From assembly GCA_017458225.1 (NCBI GenBank), contig JAFTFX010000022.1, positions 91,243 to 155,242 on the forward strand: a stretch of DNA of 64,000 bases, in the 5' to 3' direction. Positions 17,158 to 25,017 of this stretch are shown piece after piece (position 1 is the first letter of the stretch; every line of letters begins with the position of its first letter). The notes beneath the pieces were generated by a model. That model saw only the letters and a list, made by a program, of their open reading frames with translations, had not been told where the DNA came from and searched no databases. This DNA is from Prevotella sp. (GTDB taxonomy: Bacteria > Bacteroidota > Bacteroidia > Bacteroidales > Bacteroidaceae). The translations under genes and the position numbers were made by a program.

Positions 17158-19857
17158 ATGATGACTGCAAAAGAAATCCGCGACTCCTACAAGAAGTTTT
17201 TCGAGTCGAAAGGACACGCCATTGTGCCTTCTGCACCGATGGTTATCAAGGATGACCCTACGTTGATGTTCACCAACGCCGGCATGAACCAGTGGAAAGA
17301 CATTATCCTCGGCACACGCGACCCTGAGCCGCGCCGCCGTGCTGACACTCAGAAGTGCCTGCGCGTTAGCGGTAAGCACAACGACCTGGAAGAGGTAGGC
17401 CACGACACCTATCACCACACCATGTTCGAAATGCTGGGCAACTGGTCGTTTGGCGACTACTTCAAGGAGGGTGCTATTGATATGGCCTGGGAATATCTGG
17501 TCGACGTGCTGAAACTGAATCCTGAAGATCTCTATGTCACCGTCTTCGAGGGCGACCCCAAAGAGGGACTGGAGCGCGACGATGAGGCTGCTGGCTACTG
17601 GCTGAAGCATGTGCCTGCCGACCATATCATCAACGGTAATAAACACGACAACTTCTGGGAAATGGGCGACACGGGTCCTTGCGGCCCCTGTTCAGAGATT
17701 CATGTGGACTCTCGCACACCTGAGCAGAAGGCTGCCAGCGGCAAGAGCGGTCGTGAGCTGGTGAATCAGGACGACCCGCAGGTCATCGAGATATGGAACC
17801 TCGTGTTCATGCAGTATAACCGCAAGGCCGACGGCTCGTTGGAGAAACTCTCTATGAACGTCATTGATACGGGCATGGGCTTCGAGCGTCTGGTCCGCAT
17901 GATGCAGGGCAAGCACTCCAACTACGACACCGACGTGTTCCAGCCCATCATCAAGGCTGAACAGCAGATAACAGGTCTGAAGTACTACACCTTCGAGGAA
18001 GAGGCTAGTCTGGCTAATTCAACTAGTACGACTAATGCAACGAGTTCTTCTCAAGAGCAGATCAACGTTGCCATGCGCGTCTGCGCCGACCACCTGCGTG
18101 CTGTGGCCTTCTCGATTGCCGATGGCCAGCTGCCCTCGAATGCAAAGGCCGGCTACGTCATCCGTCGCATTCTGCGCCGTGCCGTGCGCTATGCCTATAC
18201 GTTCCTGGGTCAGAAAGAGGCGTTCCTCTATAAACTGCTGCCCACGCTCGTTGAGGAGATGGGCGATGCTTTCCCTGAACTGAAGGCTCAGCAGCAGCTC
18301 ATCGCGAAGGTGATGAAGGAAGAGGAAGACTCGTTCCTGCGCACCCTTGACAAGGGCATCCAGTTGCTCGACAAGGCGATGGAACAGCTGCGTCAGGAGA
18401 AGAAGACCGAGCTCGACGGTGTACAGGCTTTCCGCATGTTCGACACTTTCGGATTCCCCCTCGACCTCACTGAGCTAATCTGCCGCGAAAACGGTTTTAC
18501 GGTCGACGAAAAGCAGTTTGCCGAGGAGATGCAGAAGCAAAAGGACCGCGCCCGCAATGCCGCTTCTGTTGAGAACAGCGATTGGGTCATCGTGTCCGGT
18601 GCTTCTCCGTCGGAAGAACAGCAGTTCGTGGGCTACGACTACACCGAATATGAATGCCGCATTCTGCGCTACCGCAAGGTTACTCAGAAGAAGAGCGAGT
18701 TCTACGAGCTGGTTCTCTCGGCCACTCCTTTCTATGGCGAGATGGGCGGACAGGTAGGCGACTGCGGTGTGCTTGTCAGCGAGAACGAGACCGTTGAGGT
18801 CATTGATGCCAAGCGCGAAAACAACCAGACTGTCCACATTGTGAAGCAGCTGCCTAAGGATCCTGCTGCTCCCTTCATGGCTTGCGTCGACACCGACAAA
18901 CGCAAGGCCAGCGCTGCCAACCATACGGCTACCCACCTGCTCGACTATGCATTAAAGCAGGTGCTGGGCGACCATGTGGAGCAGAAAGGCTCGTTCGTCA
19001 GCCCCGACACACTGCGTTTCGACTTCTCGCATTTCGAGAAGGTCAGCGACGAGCAGTTGCGCCAGGTGGAGCGCATCGTCAACGATATGATTCGTCAGGA
19101 CCTGCCGCTCGACGAGCATCGCGACACCCCGTTCGAGGAAGCTAAGAAGATGGGGGCCATCGCCCTCTTCGGCGAGAAATATGGCGATAAGGTGCGTGTG
19201 GTTCGCTTCGGTCCTTCCTGCGAGTTCTGCGGCGGTATCCATGCCAAGAGCACTGGTCGCATCGGCATGTTCAAGATTGTATCAGAGAGTTCGGTGGCTG
19301 CCGGCATCCGTCGTATCGAAGCCAAGACTGGCAAGGAGTGCGAGGAACTGCTCTATAACCTGGAGGACACGCTGAGAGCAGTGAAGTCGTTCTTCAACAA
19401 TGCCAAGGACCTGCAGGGTGTCATCCGTAAGTATATTGACGAGCACGACTCGATGAAGAAGGAGATAGAGTCGTTTCAGGCACAGGCCGTGGAGCGTGCT
19501 GCCAAGCAGTTGGTGGAGAAAGCCCGTGTGGTGGGCGGTGTGAAGGTCATCACCACCGTGTTGCCCATGGAGCCGGCCGCTGCCAAGGATCTGGCCTTCA
19601 AGGTGCGTGCTGCTGTCGATGGCTCGTTGCTCTGTGTTCTAGGCACCAAGCATCAGGACAAGCCCCAGCTCACCATCATGCTGAGCGACGACCTCGTGGC
19701 CAGCCACGGTCTGAATGCCGGTCAGATGGTGCGCGAAGCCGCCAAACTCATTCAGGGTGGCGGCGGTGGTCAGCCTCACTTCGCTCAGGCCGGCGGCAAG
19801 AGCGTTGATGGACTGAGTGCCGCAGTCGACAAAGTGGTTGAGCTGGCCAAGCTATAG
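17158..19857 (+). CDS. alaS: Alanine--tRNA ligase
   Basis: 899 aa, slightly longer than the E. coli enzyme (876 aa). The class II catalytic core has [30 protein letters not shown] and [15 protein letters not shown]. The editing domain has the zinc-binding HxxxH in [12 protein letters not shown] and Cys/His in [16 protein letters not shown]. The C-Ala domain ends in [15 protein letters not shown]. Two ATG codons are adjacent (17158, 17161). Residues about 281-297 hold a Ser/Thr/Asn/Ala-rich stretch ([15 protein letters not shown]) next to the conserved [14 protein letters not shown] segment; it looks like a low-complexity insertion in a surface loop. Confidence 0.97.
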   Translation: MMTAKEIRDSYKKFFESKGHAIVPSAPMVIKDDPTLMFTNAGMNQWKDIILGTRDPEPRRRADTQKCLRVSGKHNDLEEVGHDTYHHTMFEMLGNWSFGDYFKEGAIDMAWEYLVDVLKLNPEDLYVTVFEGDPKEGLERDDEAAGYWLKHVPADHIINGNKHDNFWEMGDTGPCGPCSEIHVDSRTPEQKAASGKSGRELVNQDDPQVIEIWNLVFMQYNRKADGSLEKLSMNVIDTGMGFERLVRMMQGKHSNYDTDVFQPIIKAEQQITGLKYYTFEEEASLANSTSTTNATSSSQEQINVAMRVCADHLRAVAFSIADGQLPSNAKAGYVIRRILRRAVRYAYTFLGQKEAFLYKLLPTLVEEMGDAFPELKAQQQLIAKVMKEEEDSFLRTLDKGIQLLDKAMEQLRQEKKTELDGVQAFRMFDTFGFPLDLTELICRENGFTVDEKQFAEEMQKQKDRARNAASVENSDWVIVSGASPSEEQQFVGYDYTEYECRILRYRKVTQKKSEFYELVLSATPFYGEMGGQVGDCGVLVSENETVEVIDAKRENNQTVHIVKQLPKDPAAPFMACVDTDKRKASAANHTATHLLDYALKQVLGDHVEQKGSFVSPDTLRFDFSHFEKVSDEQLRQVERIVNDMIRQDLPLDEHRDTPFEEAKKMGAIALFGEKYGDKVRVVRFGPSCEFCGGIHAKSTGRIGMFKIVSESSVAAGIRRIEAKTGKECEELLYNLEDTLRAVKSFFNNAKDLQGVIRKYIDEHDSMKKEIESFQAQAVERAAKQLVEKARVVGGVKVITTVLPMEPAAAKDLAFKVRAAVDGSLLCVLGTKHQDKPQLTIMLSDDLVASHGLNAGQMVREAAKLIQGGGGGQPHFAQAGGKSVDGLSAAVDKVVELAKL

Positions 19858-20298
19858 ATTGGTCATCCTGCGTAGATAAGCTTCTATCAGCTGGAGGTTG
19901 ATAGTTTCAATGGCGGTGAGTTTAGCTGACTTGCCGCCATTTCTTGTGTACAGCTCTTCGCGCATCTGCTGGAGCGTCTCTGCAGGCAGACGGCGCAGAG
20001 CCTCCTTCTCAAGAGAGTTGTCAGGAGAGCGCCTGCTTTATACCTCGCCGGAGTCGGCCACATAAACACTCATGGGCAAAAGGACGCTTAGTAGTGGAAT
20101 AATGATACGGATGAATGTTGTCATTTCTTACTGGATGATTTTTTCTTGGTTGTGCTTGGAGAGCATGTCGGCATTGGGGAATAGGTGCTCTGTAGCCCTC
20201 AGCACTCCCTTCACCGACTCGAAGATGACGCTCTGATACTTCATTCCGTTGGCATGACGGGCAACGATGTTCAGTCCAAATGCCCTGAAAGTTCAACT
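19852..20298 (-). pseudogene. Decayed remnant of one or two small genes of unknown family
   Basis: One minus-strand frame reads as protein-like sequence broken by stops. From about 20298 down it gives FRAFGLNIVARHANGMKYQS and further to ...LFPNADMLSKHNQEKIIQ, ending in TAA at 20128-20130. Two codons later MTTFIRIIIPLLSVLLPM begins a signal-peptide-like start (ATG at 20124), which meets TAA at 20038-20040. The same frame then reads on, NSLEKEALRRLPAETLQQMR and beyond, to TAG at 19852, overlapping the end of alaS. The upstream end continues in another frame (FHIKKLNFQG), which suggests a frameshift. Composition and heptad-like spacing look coding, but I do not recognise the family. The 5' part is missing. 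Confidence 0.5.
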
Positions 20299-20335
20299 TT
20301 TTGATGTGGAAGTGATGATAATTTTTTTTGGCTTT

Positions 20336-20424
20336 TTTGCCTACACTGCTGTCACTCCGCTTGCATCGTGCTGATATTCAGATTATCAGGCTGTTACGGT
20401 CGGAGTGACAGCAGTGTAGGCAAA
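20336..20424. repeat. Long perfect hairpin (24-bp arms) with nested inner stem
   Basis: Arms 20336-20359 and 20401-20424 are exact reverse complements over 24 bp (core CACTGCTGTCACTCCG). The 41-nt loop contains its own stem, CTGATA (20371-20376) with TATCAG (20384-20389). There is no T-run on either side typical of a terminator and no gene next to it except the decayed remnant. It has the form of a REP-like or miniature mobile element. Confidence 0.8.
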
Positions 20425-20473
20425 TTTGCGAAAAATAAAAATCAACGATAATGTGGTTGATTCTGTAACGAGC

Positions 20474-20628
20474 GTCAAGTTCCGCTGCAATGAACGTCAA
20501 GTCTCGCTGCAATTAACGTCAAGTCTCGCTGCAACTAACGTCAGATTACAGCGAGGTTTGATATTAATTGCAGTAGAATTCAATATTAATTGCAGCAGAA
20601 TTCAATATTAATTTCAGCAGAATTCGCT
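20474..20628. repeat. 22-nt-period repeat array in two opposed halves
   Basis: Units start at 20474, 20496, 20518 with GTCAAGTCTCGCTGCAATTA-like sequence, and a diverged junction unit begins at 20540. The following units are the same repeat on the other strand (ATTAATTGCAGCAGAATTC form), with CAG at 20549, 20571, 20593 and 20615. Every step is exactly 22 nt. The reverse complement of the first half, TTGACGTTAATTGCAGCGAG, aligns with the second half. The array lies just 3' of the hipT-like gene (stop at 20641). Confidence 0.85.
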
Positions 20629-20640
20629 ACTCTTTATTGA

Positions 20641-21654
20641 CTACTTTTCAGACTTTCGAATAAATCGTGTATGCCGTTCTTCAATCACTCGTTTGTAAGT
20701 GCGCTTCATTTTGTCGTTCAAGAACGAGCGTTCAATGAGGGCGTAGGTCTCCTGAGGTATCTGCATAAACATATCTAATACCTGTGCGGCACGTTTCTTG
20801 GGTAGTCCTATCCTGTCGGCAAAACGCTCGAAGTCCAGACGGCAGGGGTGGCCCGTCCTGTCATAGTCATCGCTCTTTTCTATGTCGGGTGCGAGTCTCT
20901 CTTTTAGTCCCAGGTCGTTGCCGCTTTGAATATGAATGCAAGTGTTGATCAAGTCATAGGCTGGTGCCAGGAAATACTCACCGTCTCTGTTGATGAGTGA
21001 GAAGTTCTTCATGTGGGCATCCTCGTTGGCAAAGAGATAGTCGAACACCACCAGCCTGAAGAACTGTTCCATCTGTGGCATCCAGGCCGGTACATACTGA
21101 CGGATGGCACCGGCAATCTGTGCGTAGTTGCCACTATATTTGAAATTACTGTCGCTGCCCTCTTCCGTCATTCCCAAAATTGCGGCAAAGTCTTCTTGTG
21201 CATACTCTTTTACGCCGTTCACTACATCAAAGCGCTTGGTGATGTATACTGGCTGTCCGCTGCTGCTGAAACAGAGACCGTTAAGGGCAGTGCGTATGCC
21301 ATACACCTGAGAGGCTATCTGCATGGTCACGTGCTCGTTGGCCGGAATCTGTTTGCGCGTGGAAAGACTTAGGTTAAAAGGCGACGGCTTTAGGATATAG
21401 GTAGCCTGTTCTCCATCATGTGTCAGACGGATCTTTCCATTGTCGATAATGGCCGAGAACTTCTCCTGTGCGCCGGAGATAGACATGTTGTTCATGTTCT
21501 CCATCGCCTGTCGCTGGTCACTTTCCTTTTCAAAGTCTATGTCGATGTAGGGTGATACCTGCTGACCGTCAAAGAGTTCTTTGATGGCCTGAGGCGAATA
21601 AGTATCGAATCCAGGGCGCAGGGTTGAAGGGCAAACTCTTATCGTTTTCATCAT
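20641..21654 (-). CDS. hipT: HipT-like serine/threonine kinase toxin of a HipBST-type module
   Basis: 337 aa (MM start; either ATG is possible). It matches the HipA kinase core without the N-terminal subdomain. NMSISGAQEKFSAII is the Gly-rich loop and holds the SIS dipeptide-serine motif described for HipT autophosphorylation. FANEDAHMKNFSLI carries the catalytic Asp/Asn and LAPAYDLINT the Mg-binding Asp. HipA-family kinases phosphorylate aminoacyl-tRNA synthetases (HipA GltX, HipT TrpS) and halt translation. Its start overlaps the stop of the small HipS-like gene by 4 bases, and a HipB-like gene is first in the operon. Being separate from the small subdomain fits HipBST rather than classic HipBA. 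Confidence 0.85.
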   Translation of the reverse strand: MMKTIRVCPSTLRPGFDTYSPQAIKELFDGQQVSPYIDIDFEKESDQRQAMENMNNMSISGAQEKFSAIIDNGKIRLTHDGEQATYILKPSPFNLSLSTRKQIPANEHVTMQIASQVYGIRTALNGLCFSSSGQPVYITKRFDVVNGVKEYAQEDFAAILGMTEEGSDSNFKYSGNYAQIAGAIRQYVPAWMPQMEQFFRLVVFDYLFANEDAHMKNFSLINRDGEYFLAPAYDLINTCIHIQSGNDLGLKERLAPDIEKSDDYDRTGHPCRLDFERFADRIGLPKKRAAQVLDMFMQIPQETYALIERSFLNDKMKRTYKRVIEERHTRFIRKSEK

Positions 21655-21974
21655 TCAGCTTTTTTTAAAACAAACTTACCGATGGCATCCATCCCACAGA
21701 TCATCTCCAACATTCCGAAGAAGTCCTGTTCATCTACCTTCCTGGCTCTGCACAAGGCCCTGCGGTTGGCACCTTCCGGCAACATGTTGGTAAAGACGGG
21801 GAAGATTCGCTCTGCATGATACACCTGCTGTGTCTTGGGCAGGTTGACGGAAACGGGCGGCAGGCTCTTGTTCGTGAGATAGGCTTCATCGTAGGCAAAC
21901 TCATAACTGCCTCTGGCCAACTCCGTGAGTTGCCCGGCATAGATGTCACCATAATAGACTCCCACCTTTCTCAT
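21651..21974 (-). CDS. hipS: HipS-like protein (HipA N-terminal subdomain)
   Basis: 107 aa. MRKVGVYYGDIYAGQLTELA, FAYDEAYLTNKSLPPVSVNLP and IFPVFTNMLPEGANRRAL match the N-terminal subdomain 1 of HipA (Couple_hipA), encoded here as its own protein. In the tripartite HipBST system of enteropathogenic E. coli this small protein, not HipB, neutralises the kinase. It lies 18 bases after the HipB-like gene and overlaps the kinase gene by 4 bases, so the expected order hipB-hipS-hipT is kept. No frameshift links it with the kinase: the stop TGA overlaps the next ATG cleanly. Confidence 0.83.
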   Translation of the reverse strand: MRKVGVYYGDIYAGQLTELARGSYEFAYDEAYLTNKSLPPVSVNLPKTQQVYHAERIFPVFTNMLPEGANRRALCRARKVDEQDFFGMLEMICGMDAIGKFVLKKAE

Positions 21975-21992
21975 GCCTTATCCTCCTATACA

Positions 21993-22193
21993 CTATACAG
22001 TTTGTTTCACTTGCAGCACCATCTCCATACCCACCACGTCGAGCATTTTCTGTAGCGTCTGCAGCGACGGGTTACCCACTCCTCGCTCCAGATCCTTCAC
22101 GGTTGAGATGCTCACACCGGAGTAATCTGCCAAATCCTGCTGCGAGATTCCTAACAGTGCTCTCCGCTCCTTGATGATATTACCGATATCCAT
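21993..22193 (-). CDS. hipB: HipB-like XRE-family DNA-binding protein
   Basis: 66 aa from MDIGNIIKE; a start further upstream would be inside or before the promoter at 22222. The XRE helix-turn-helix is complete: IKERRALLGISQQDLADYSG and VSISTVKDLERGVGNPSLQT, with a short C-terminal strand (MEMVLQVKQTV) that in HipB makes the dimer interface. First gene of the three-gene toxin-antitoxin operon. Two near-identical operator-like sequences (22197-22215 and 22258-22276) flank its promoter and are its likely binding sites, so autoregulation is expected. Confidence 0.87.
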   Translation of the reverse strand: MDIGNIIKERRALLGISQQDLADYSGVSISTVKDLERGVGNPSLQTLQKMLDVVGMEMVLQVKQTV

Positions 22194-22196
22194 AAG

Positions 22197-22215
22197 AGTA
22201 TGATTTATCGTACTT
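22197..22215. promoter_or_regulatory. Putative HipB operator O1
   Basis: AGTATGATTTATCGTACTT. The inner 16 bases fit the symmetric form GTAnGATnnATCnTAC. It lies between the -7 box (22222-22229) and the hipB start (22193), where a bound repressor would block transcription. Confidence 0.65.
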
Positions 22216-22221
22216 TTGGTG

Positions 22222-22229
22222 CAAAGATA
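22222..22229 (-). promoter_or_regulatory. -7 box of the hipBST-like operon
   Basis: TATCTTTG on the minus strand, exact TAnnTTTG match, 28 bases before the hipB ATG and between the two operator copies. Confidence 0.75.
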
Positions 22230-22257
22230 GCAATAATTATTGAAACAAACAAGCAAA

Positions 22258-22276
22258 AGTATGATATTTTGTACTT
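22258..22276. promoter_or_regulatory. Putative HipB operator O2
   Basis: AGTATGATATTTTGTACTT, 16 of 19 bases identical to O1 and 61 bases away in the same orientation. It lies just upstream of the expected -33 region, so two HipB dimers could bracket the promoter about six helical turns apart. Confidence 0.6.
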
Positions 22277-22310
22277 ATCAACTAAAAAGATTCCTCATTA
22301 TGAATATAAA

Positions 22311-22342
22311 CGTCGGCACTAGCCCTCCTGTTGGGGGTACCC
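22311..22342. repeat. Diverged copy of the hairpin element also found at 23097
   Basis: CGTCGGCACTAGCCCTCCTG and the following TTGGGGGTACC align with CGCCGGCACTGGCCCTTCTG and TTGTGGGCGGC at 23099. It begins 5 bases past the PIN gene stop and can fold with GGTAC/GTGCC arms (one G-U pair). Probably the PIN operon 3' structure. Confidence 0.55.
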
Positions 22343-22347
22343 AGTTT

Positions 22348-22755
22348 CTATCCTCGCAGAACTTTGACAAAGTCGTCAATGCCCACCACATCAATGTATG
22401 GGAAAGGTGTCTGTTTGAGAATATCGTAGTGATGGTCTTCTGTAACGATGTAGCGAGCATTGGCCTTGAAAGCACAATCTACGAATTTGTCATCATCGGG
22501 GTCTGTCGTAATGAGACGAAGATGATAGTACACTTGTACCATCTTGGTATTAGGCAAGTCAAGAATAGCAGTTATAACGTTGGATGCAATTTCATGTCCA
22601 ACTTTCTGAGTAAGAATCTCCTCGTATTCAGCAAGAATCTCATTGGTGACACAGAGTGTGTACTTGCCGTCGACAAAATATCGCCAGACAGGATAGTAGG
22701 CACTGCGTCGCGAAAGCGACATTAGCAGGCAGTTGGTGTCAAGGACGATGTTCAT
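22348..22755 (-). CDS. PIN-domain putative toxin
   Basis: 135 aa. The acidic metal-binding residues expected of a PIN ribonuclease are seen: Asp in MNIVLDTNCLLM, Glu in NEILAEYEEIL, and Asp residues in TTDPDDDKFVDCAFKANARY and IVTEDHHYDIL. This is the family annotated as putative toxin-antitoxin system toxin component, PIN family. Its ATG shares a base with the stop of the small upstream gene (TAATG), the typical coupling of antitoxin and toxin. It would cleave RNA when released. It lies directly beside the hipBST-like operon, so two toxin-antitoxin modules are in tandem. Confidence 0.83.
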   Translation of the reverse strand: MNIVLDTNCLLMSLSRRSAYYPVWRYFVDGKYTLCVTNEILAEYEEILTQKVGHEIASNVITAILDLPNTKMVQVYYHLRLITTDPDDDKFVDCAFKANARYIVTEDHHYDILKQTPFPYIDVVGIDDFVKVLRG

Positions 22756-22991
22756 TATTGCTTGTATGGTGTGCGCATGTGTTCAGACTTCCACTCCTCC
22801 ATCACGTTGTCGTTGAGTACGCCCTCATCCCAAAGGTGGTCGATAGCATCTTCGGCTCGCTTGGCAAAATATTGGCCAAGCAAGCTGCGAATGTCTTGCA
22901 TCTCTATTTCTGAGGATACTCTAGACACCAATTCCAGCATCTCAATCTGGAATGGGGTGAACGGCTTTGCTCGTAAAGTTGCTGCTTCCAT
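22755..22991 (-). CDS. Putative antitoxin partner of the PIN protein
   Basis: 78 aa from MEAATLRAKPF; a longer reading from 23024 is excluded by the promoter box at 23022-23029. It is all-helical by appearance (FTPFQIEMLELVSRV, MQDIRSLLGQYFAKRAEDAIDHLWDEG), with a Lys/Arg/Tyr-rich C-terminal end. No standard DNA-binding fold is evident. Position, size and 1-base overlap with the PIN gene are the main arguments for an antitoxin role. Confidence 0.72.
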   Translation of the reverse strand: MEAATLRAKPFTPFQIEMLELVSRVSSEIEMQDIRSLLGQYFAKRAEDAIDHLWDEGVLNDNVMEEWKSEHMRTPYKQ

Positions 22992-23021
22992 ACAATGTCT
23001 TGTTCTATCTAATTCTAGGTG

Positions 23022-23029
23022 CAAATTTA
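23022..23029 (-). promoter_or_regulatory. -7 box of the PIN toxin-antitoxin operon
   Basis: TAAATTTG on the minus strand, match to TAnnTTTG, 30 bases before the antitoxin ATG. Confidence 0.65.
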
Positions 23030-23096
23030 GAATAATTCTCTGAAATAAACGAATAAAGTGATAAAAACTTACATTTTATGTAGAAACTTCTTGAAA

Positions 23097-23139
23097 GCGC
23101 CGGCACTGGCCCTTCTGTTGTGGGCGGCAGTGCCGGCGC
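23097..23139. terminator. GC-rich 12-bp hairpin after the 23183 gene
   Basis: GCGCCGGCACTG (23097-23108) pairs with CAGTGCCGGCGC (23128-23139) around a 19-nt loop. It follows the stop of the minus-strand gene at 23183 and a diverged copy follows the PIN gene at 22311. It has no strong T-run, so it may be a transcript 3'-end protector or a repeat element rather than a simple terminator. Confidence 0.6.
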
Positions 23140-23182
23140 GGATAGATAGTTTACACAGCAATAGGAGCTGCGTGGGGTGTTG

Positions 23183-24937
23183 TTACTGGGCAACAGGGGT
23201 CTTGGGCTTGCTGGCATCCTCCAGAGCCTTCTGCATGCTCCAAGTTGTACCGGAGAAGAACACGCGCATGTAGTTGCTGCGCGTAATCACCATCGACGTA
23301 ACAATAGAGGTGCCGTTCTTGAAGCAACCAGCACTGTTGTCCCACTTGAAGTTCTGGGTAGAGCTGTCCTTCTTGAAGCCACAGTTAGCGGTCCGGAAGG
23401 CGCCGCTTGTGCCGGGAGTAGCCTTGAATACAGGTGTGCCATTTGTAGTGGTGCGGAGCGTTGCTTCCATTGCGTTGAATGCCGTGCTACCCTTAGGAGC
23501 ATAGATACACGTCTTGGGAGAAGTGGCGTTCAGATTGAAGTTGTTGAATGTCAGGCTAGAAGTTGGGTAGAAAGCATATTCCTTGGCGGTGACATCCAGA
23601 CGAGCAGAGGTCGTTGTACCCCAGAAGTGGAAATCGCCCGAGAAAGCTGTCTTATTCACATTGACGGTATTGGTGCCCTCAACGGCTACAGACAGACACT
23701 TGCTGGTATTGACCCAAGCAGAGGAAACTGTGGGACTGACGCGGACATTCTTCAGGTACAGGGTGGTGACTGAAGGCAGATAGTAAACCGAACCTGCCGA
23801 CTTGCCTTTCAGGCTGACCAACTCGAAAGCCGTCACGCTGCCTTCAATTTTATATTCCGGCGAGACCAGCTTGTTCTTGGCGAACTTGAACTGATGTGCA
23901 GCAGTTCCGTCAATCGTGGCAGGGAGATTGATTTGATATGCAACGTCAGGCGTATAGAAATCCTTGTTGTTGTCGTCTTTATACCTGTAGTTTTCCCCCC
24001 ATGTTCCAAATGCATAGTACTGGCCGGGAGTGTTGACGATAGCGAAGTCTTTACTATGAATGGTCTTACCGCCAGAAGTAACAAATTTTGCTTGAGGGTT
24101 CAGATAGGGGTGATAGAGGAAACGACCATCAGCCGGCGTAAAGTATACAACCTTCTTAAGCTTATCAATATAACTCTTAGAGAGGCCGCAGTTCTTCATG
24201 GTGATAATACCTTTCTGGAATCCGGCCAACAGCTCACCGCCGCCACCGTTAGAGGCACTGCAGTTGTCCAAAGTAAGCTTACCAGCATAGTTCTTGCCAT
24301 AGAACACACGACCGACATCGCCGCTACGAGTAGAGGCAATAACCGAGCAGTTGGTCATCCCCAATTGACCTACTTCGATAGCAGTTCCACCCTTTGTTGT
24401 CAGGAAGAGAAATCCCTTCGAAGGGGCAGAGTGCTTGATAGCTTTGTAACCGGGGAAAATTCTCACACTGGTGGAGGGATAGCCGACAGAAATGCAGTCA
24501 CCGCTCTCGCAGGTGATGTATGCCGAGCTGTTAAAGATAATCTGCCAAGGCCAATCGCTCCTGTTGTTGTTGATGCGAATACCGGCATTATTACCTGTAG
24601 CCGTGATTTTGGCAGCATCCAGCAAAATGATGCAGTCTTTAGGGTTAATCCATACGCCAGTCTGGCCCTCAACACGGTAGAAGGTACCCTCTGCCGATGT
24701 CTTCGCCTCCTTGTAGTTTGCTCTTGCACCGCGGTCAGGCTGGGTGCGAATCGTCTGGTCACACGTGCTAGTGACAGCAAACTCAGAAGATGTCTTGTAC
24801 ATCAGATTGGAATTGCCGTTAATGGAAACCAAGCCATTAAGATCGGGAATCTTAGCAGCTGTCTTCAGCGTCTTGGCTGCCATCATGGGCAGCGACACCA
24901 TCATGGCCAGGGCCAAAAGAAATAGATTCTTTTTCAT
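23183..24937 (-). CDS. Secreted protein of unknown function, repetitive beta-rich
   Basis: 584 aa with a clear signal peptide (LFLLALAMMVSLPMMAA). The rest is rich in Ser, Thr, Asn and Gly with recurring short strand patterns (ITATGNNAGIRINNN, LTLDNCSASNGGGG, ITMKNCGLS, LTFNNFNLNATSPK), as in parallel beta-helix proteins. No catalytic motif or T9SS tail was recognised, and the family is unknown to me. It is the last gene of a minus-strand run of envelope genes (24.9-28.5 kb) and may be an exported adhesin or surface protein. Confidence 0.7.
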   Translation of the reverse strand: MKKNLFLLALAMMVSLPMMAAKTLKTAAKIPDLNGLVSINGNSNLMYKTSSEFAVTSTCDQTIRTQPDRGARANYKEAKTSAEGTFYRVEGQTGVWINPKDCIILLDAAKITATGNNAGIRINNNRSDWPWQIIFNSSAYITCESGDCISVGYPSTSVRIFPGYKAIKHSAPSKGFLFLTTKGGTAIEVGQLGMTNCSVIASTRSGDVGRVFYGKNYAGKLTLDNCSASNGGGGELLAGFQKGIITMKNCGLSKSYIDKLKKVVYFTPADGRFLYHPYLNPQAKFVTSGGKTIHSKDFAIVNTPGQYYAFGTWGENYRYKDDNNKDFYTPDVAYQINLPATIDGTAAHQFKFAKNKLVSPEYKIEGSVTAFELVSLKGKSAGSVYYLPSVTTLYLKNVRVSPTVSSAWVNTSKCLSVAVEGTNTVNVNKTAFSGDFHFWGTTTSARLDVTAKEYAFYPTSSLTFNNFNLNATSPKTCIYAPKGSTAFNAMEATLRTTTNGTPVFKATPGTSGAFRTANCGFKKDSSTQNFKWDNSAGCFKNGTSIVTSMVITRSNYMRVFFSGTTWSMQKALEDASKPKTPVAQ

Positions 24938-25017
24938 AGTGATAATGTTTTGAAGTTAATATAAATTGTTGATTAAAACAGTTTTCGTTTAAAACAGGTT
25001 GTGTACGTTCCGCATGC

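Noticed and set aside
20474-20628. CRISPR array
   Set aside because: The units are contiguous with no unique spacers, and no cas gene is in the window.
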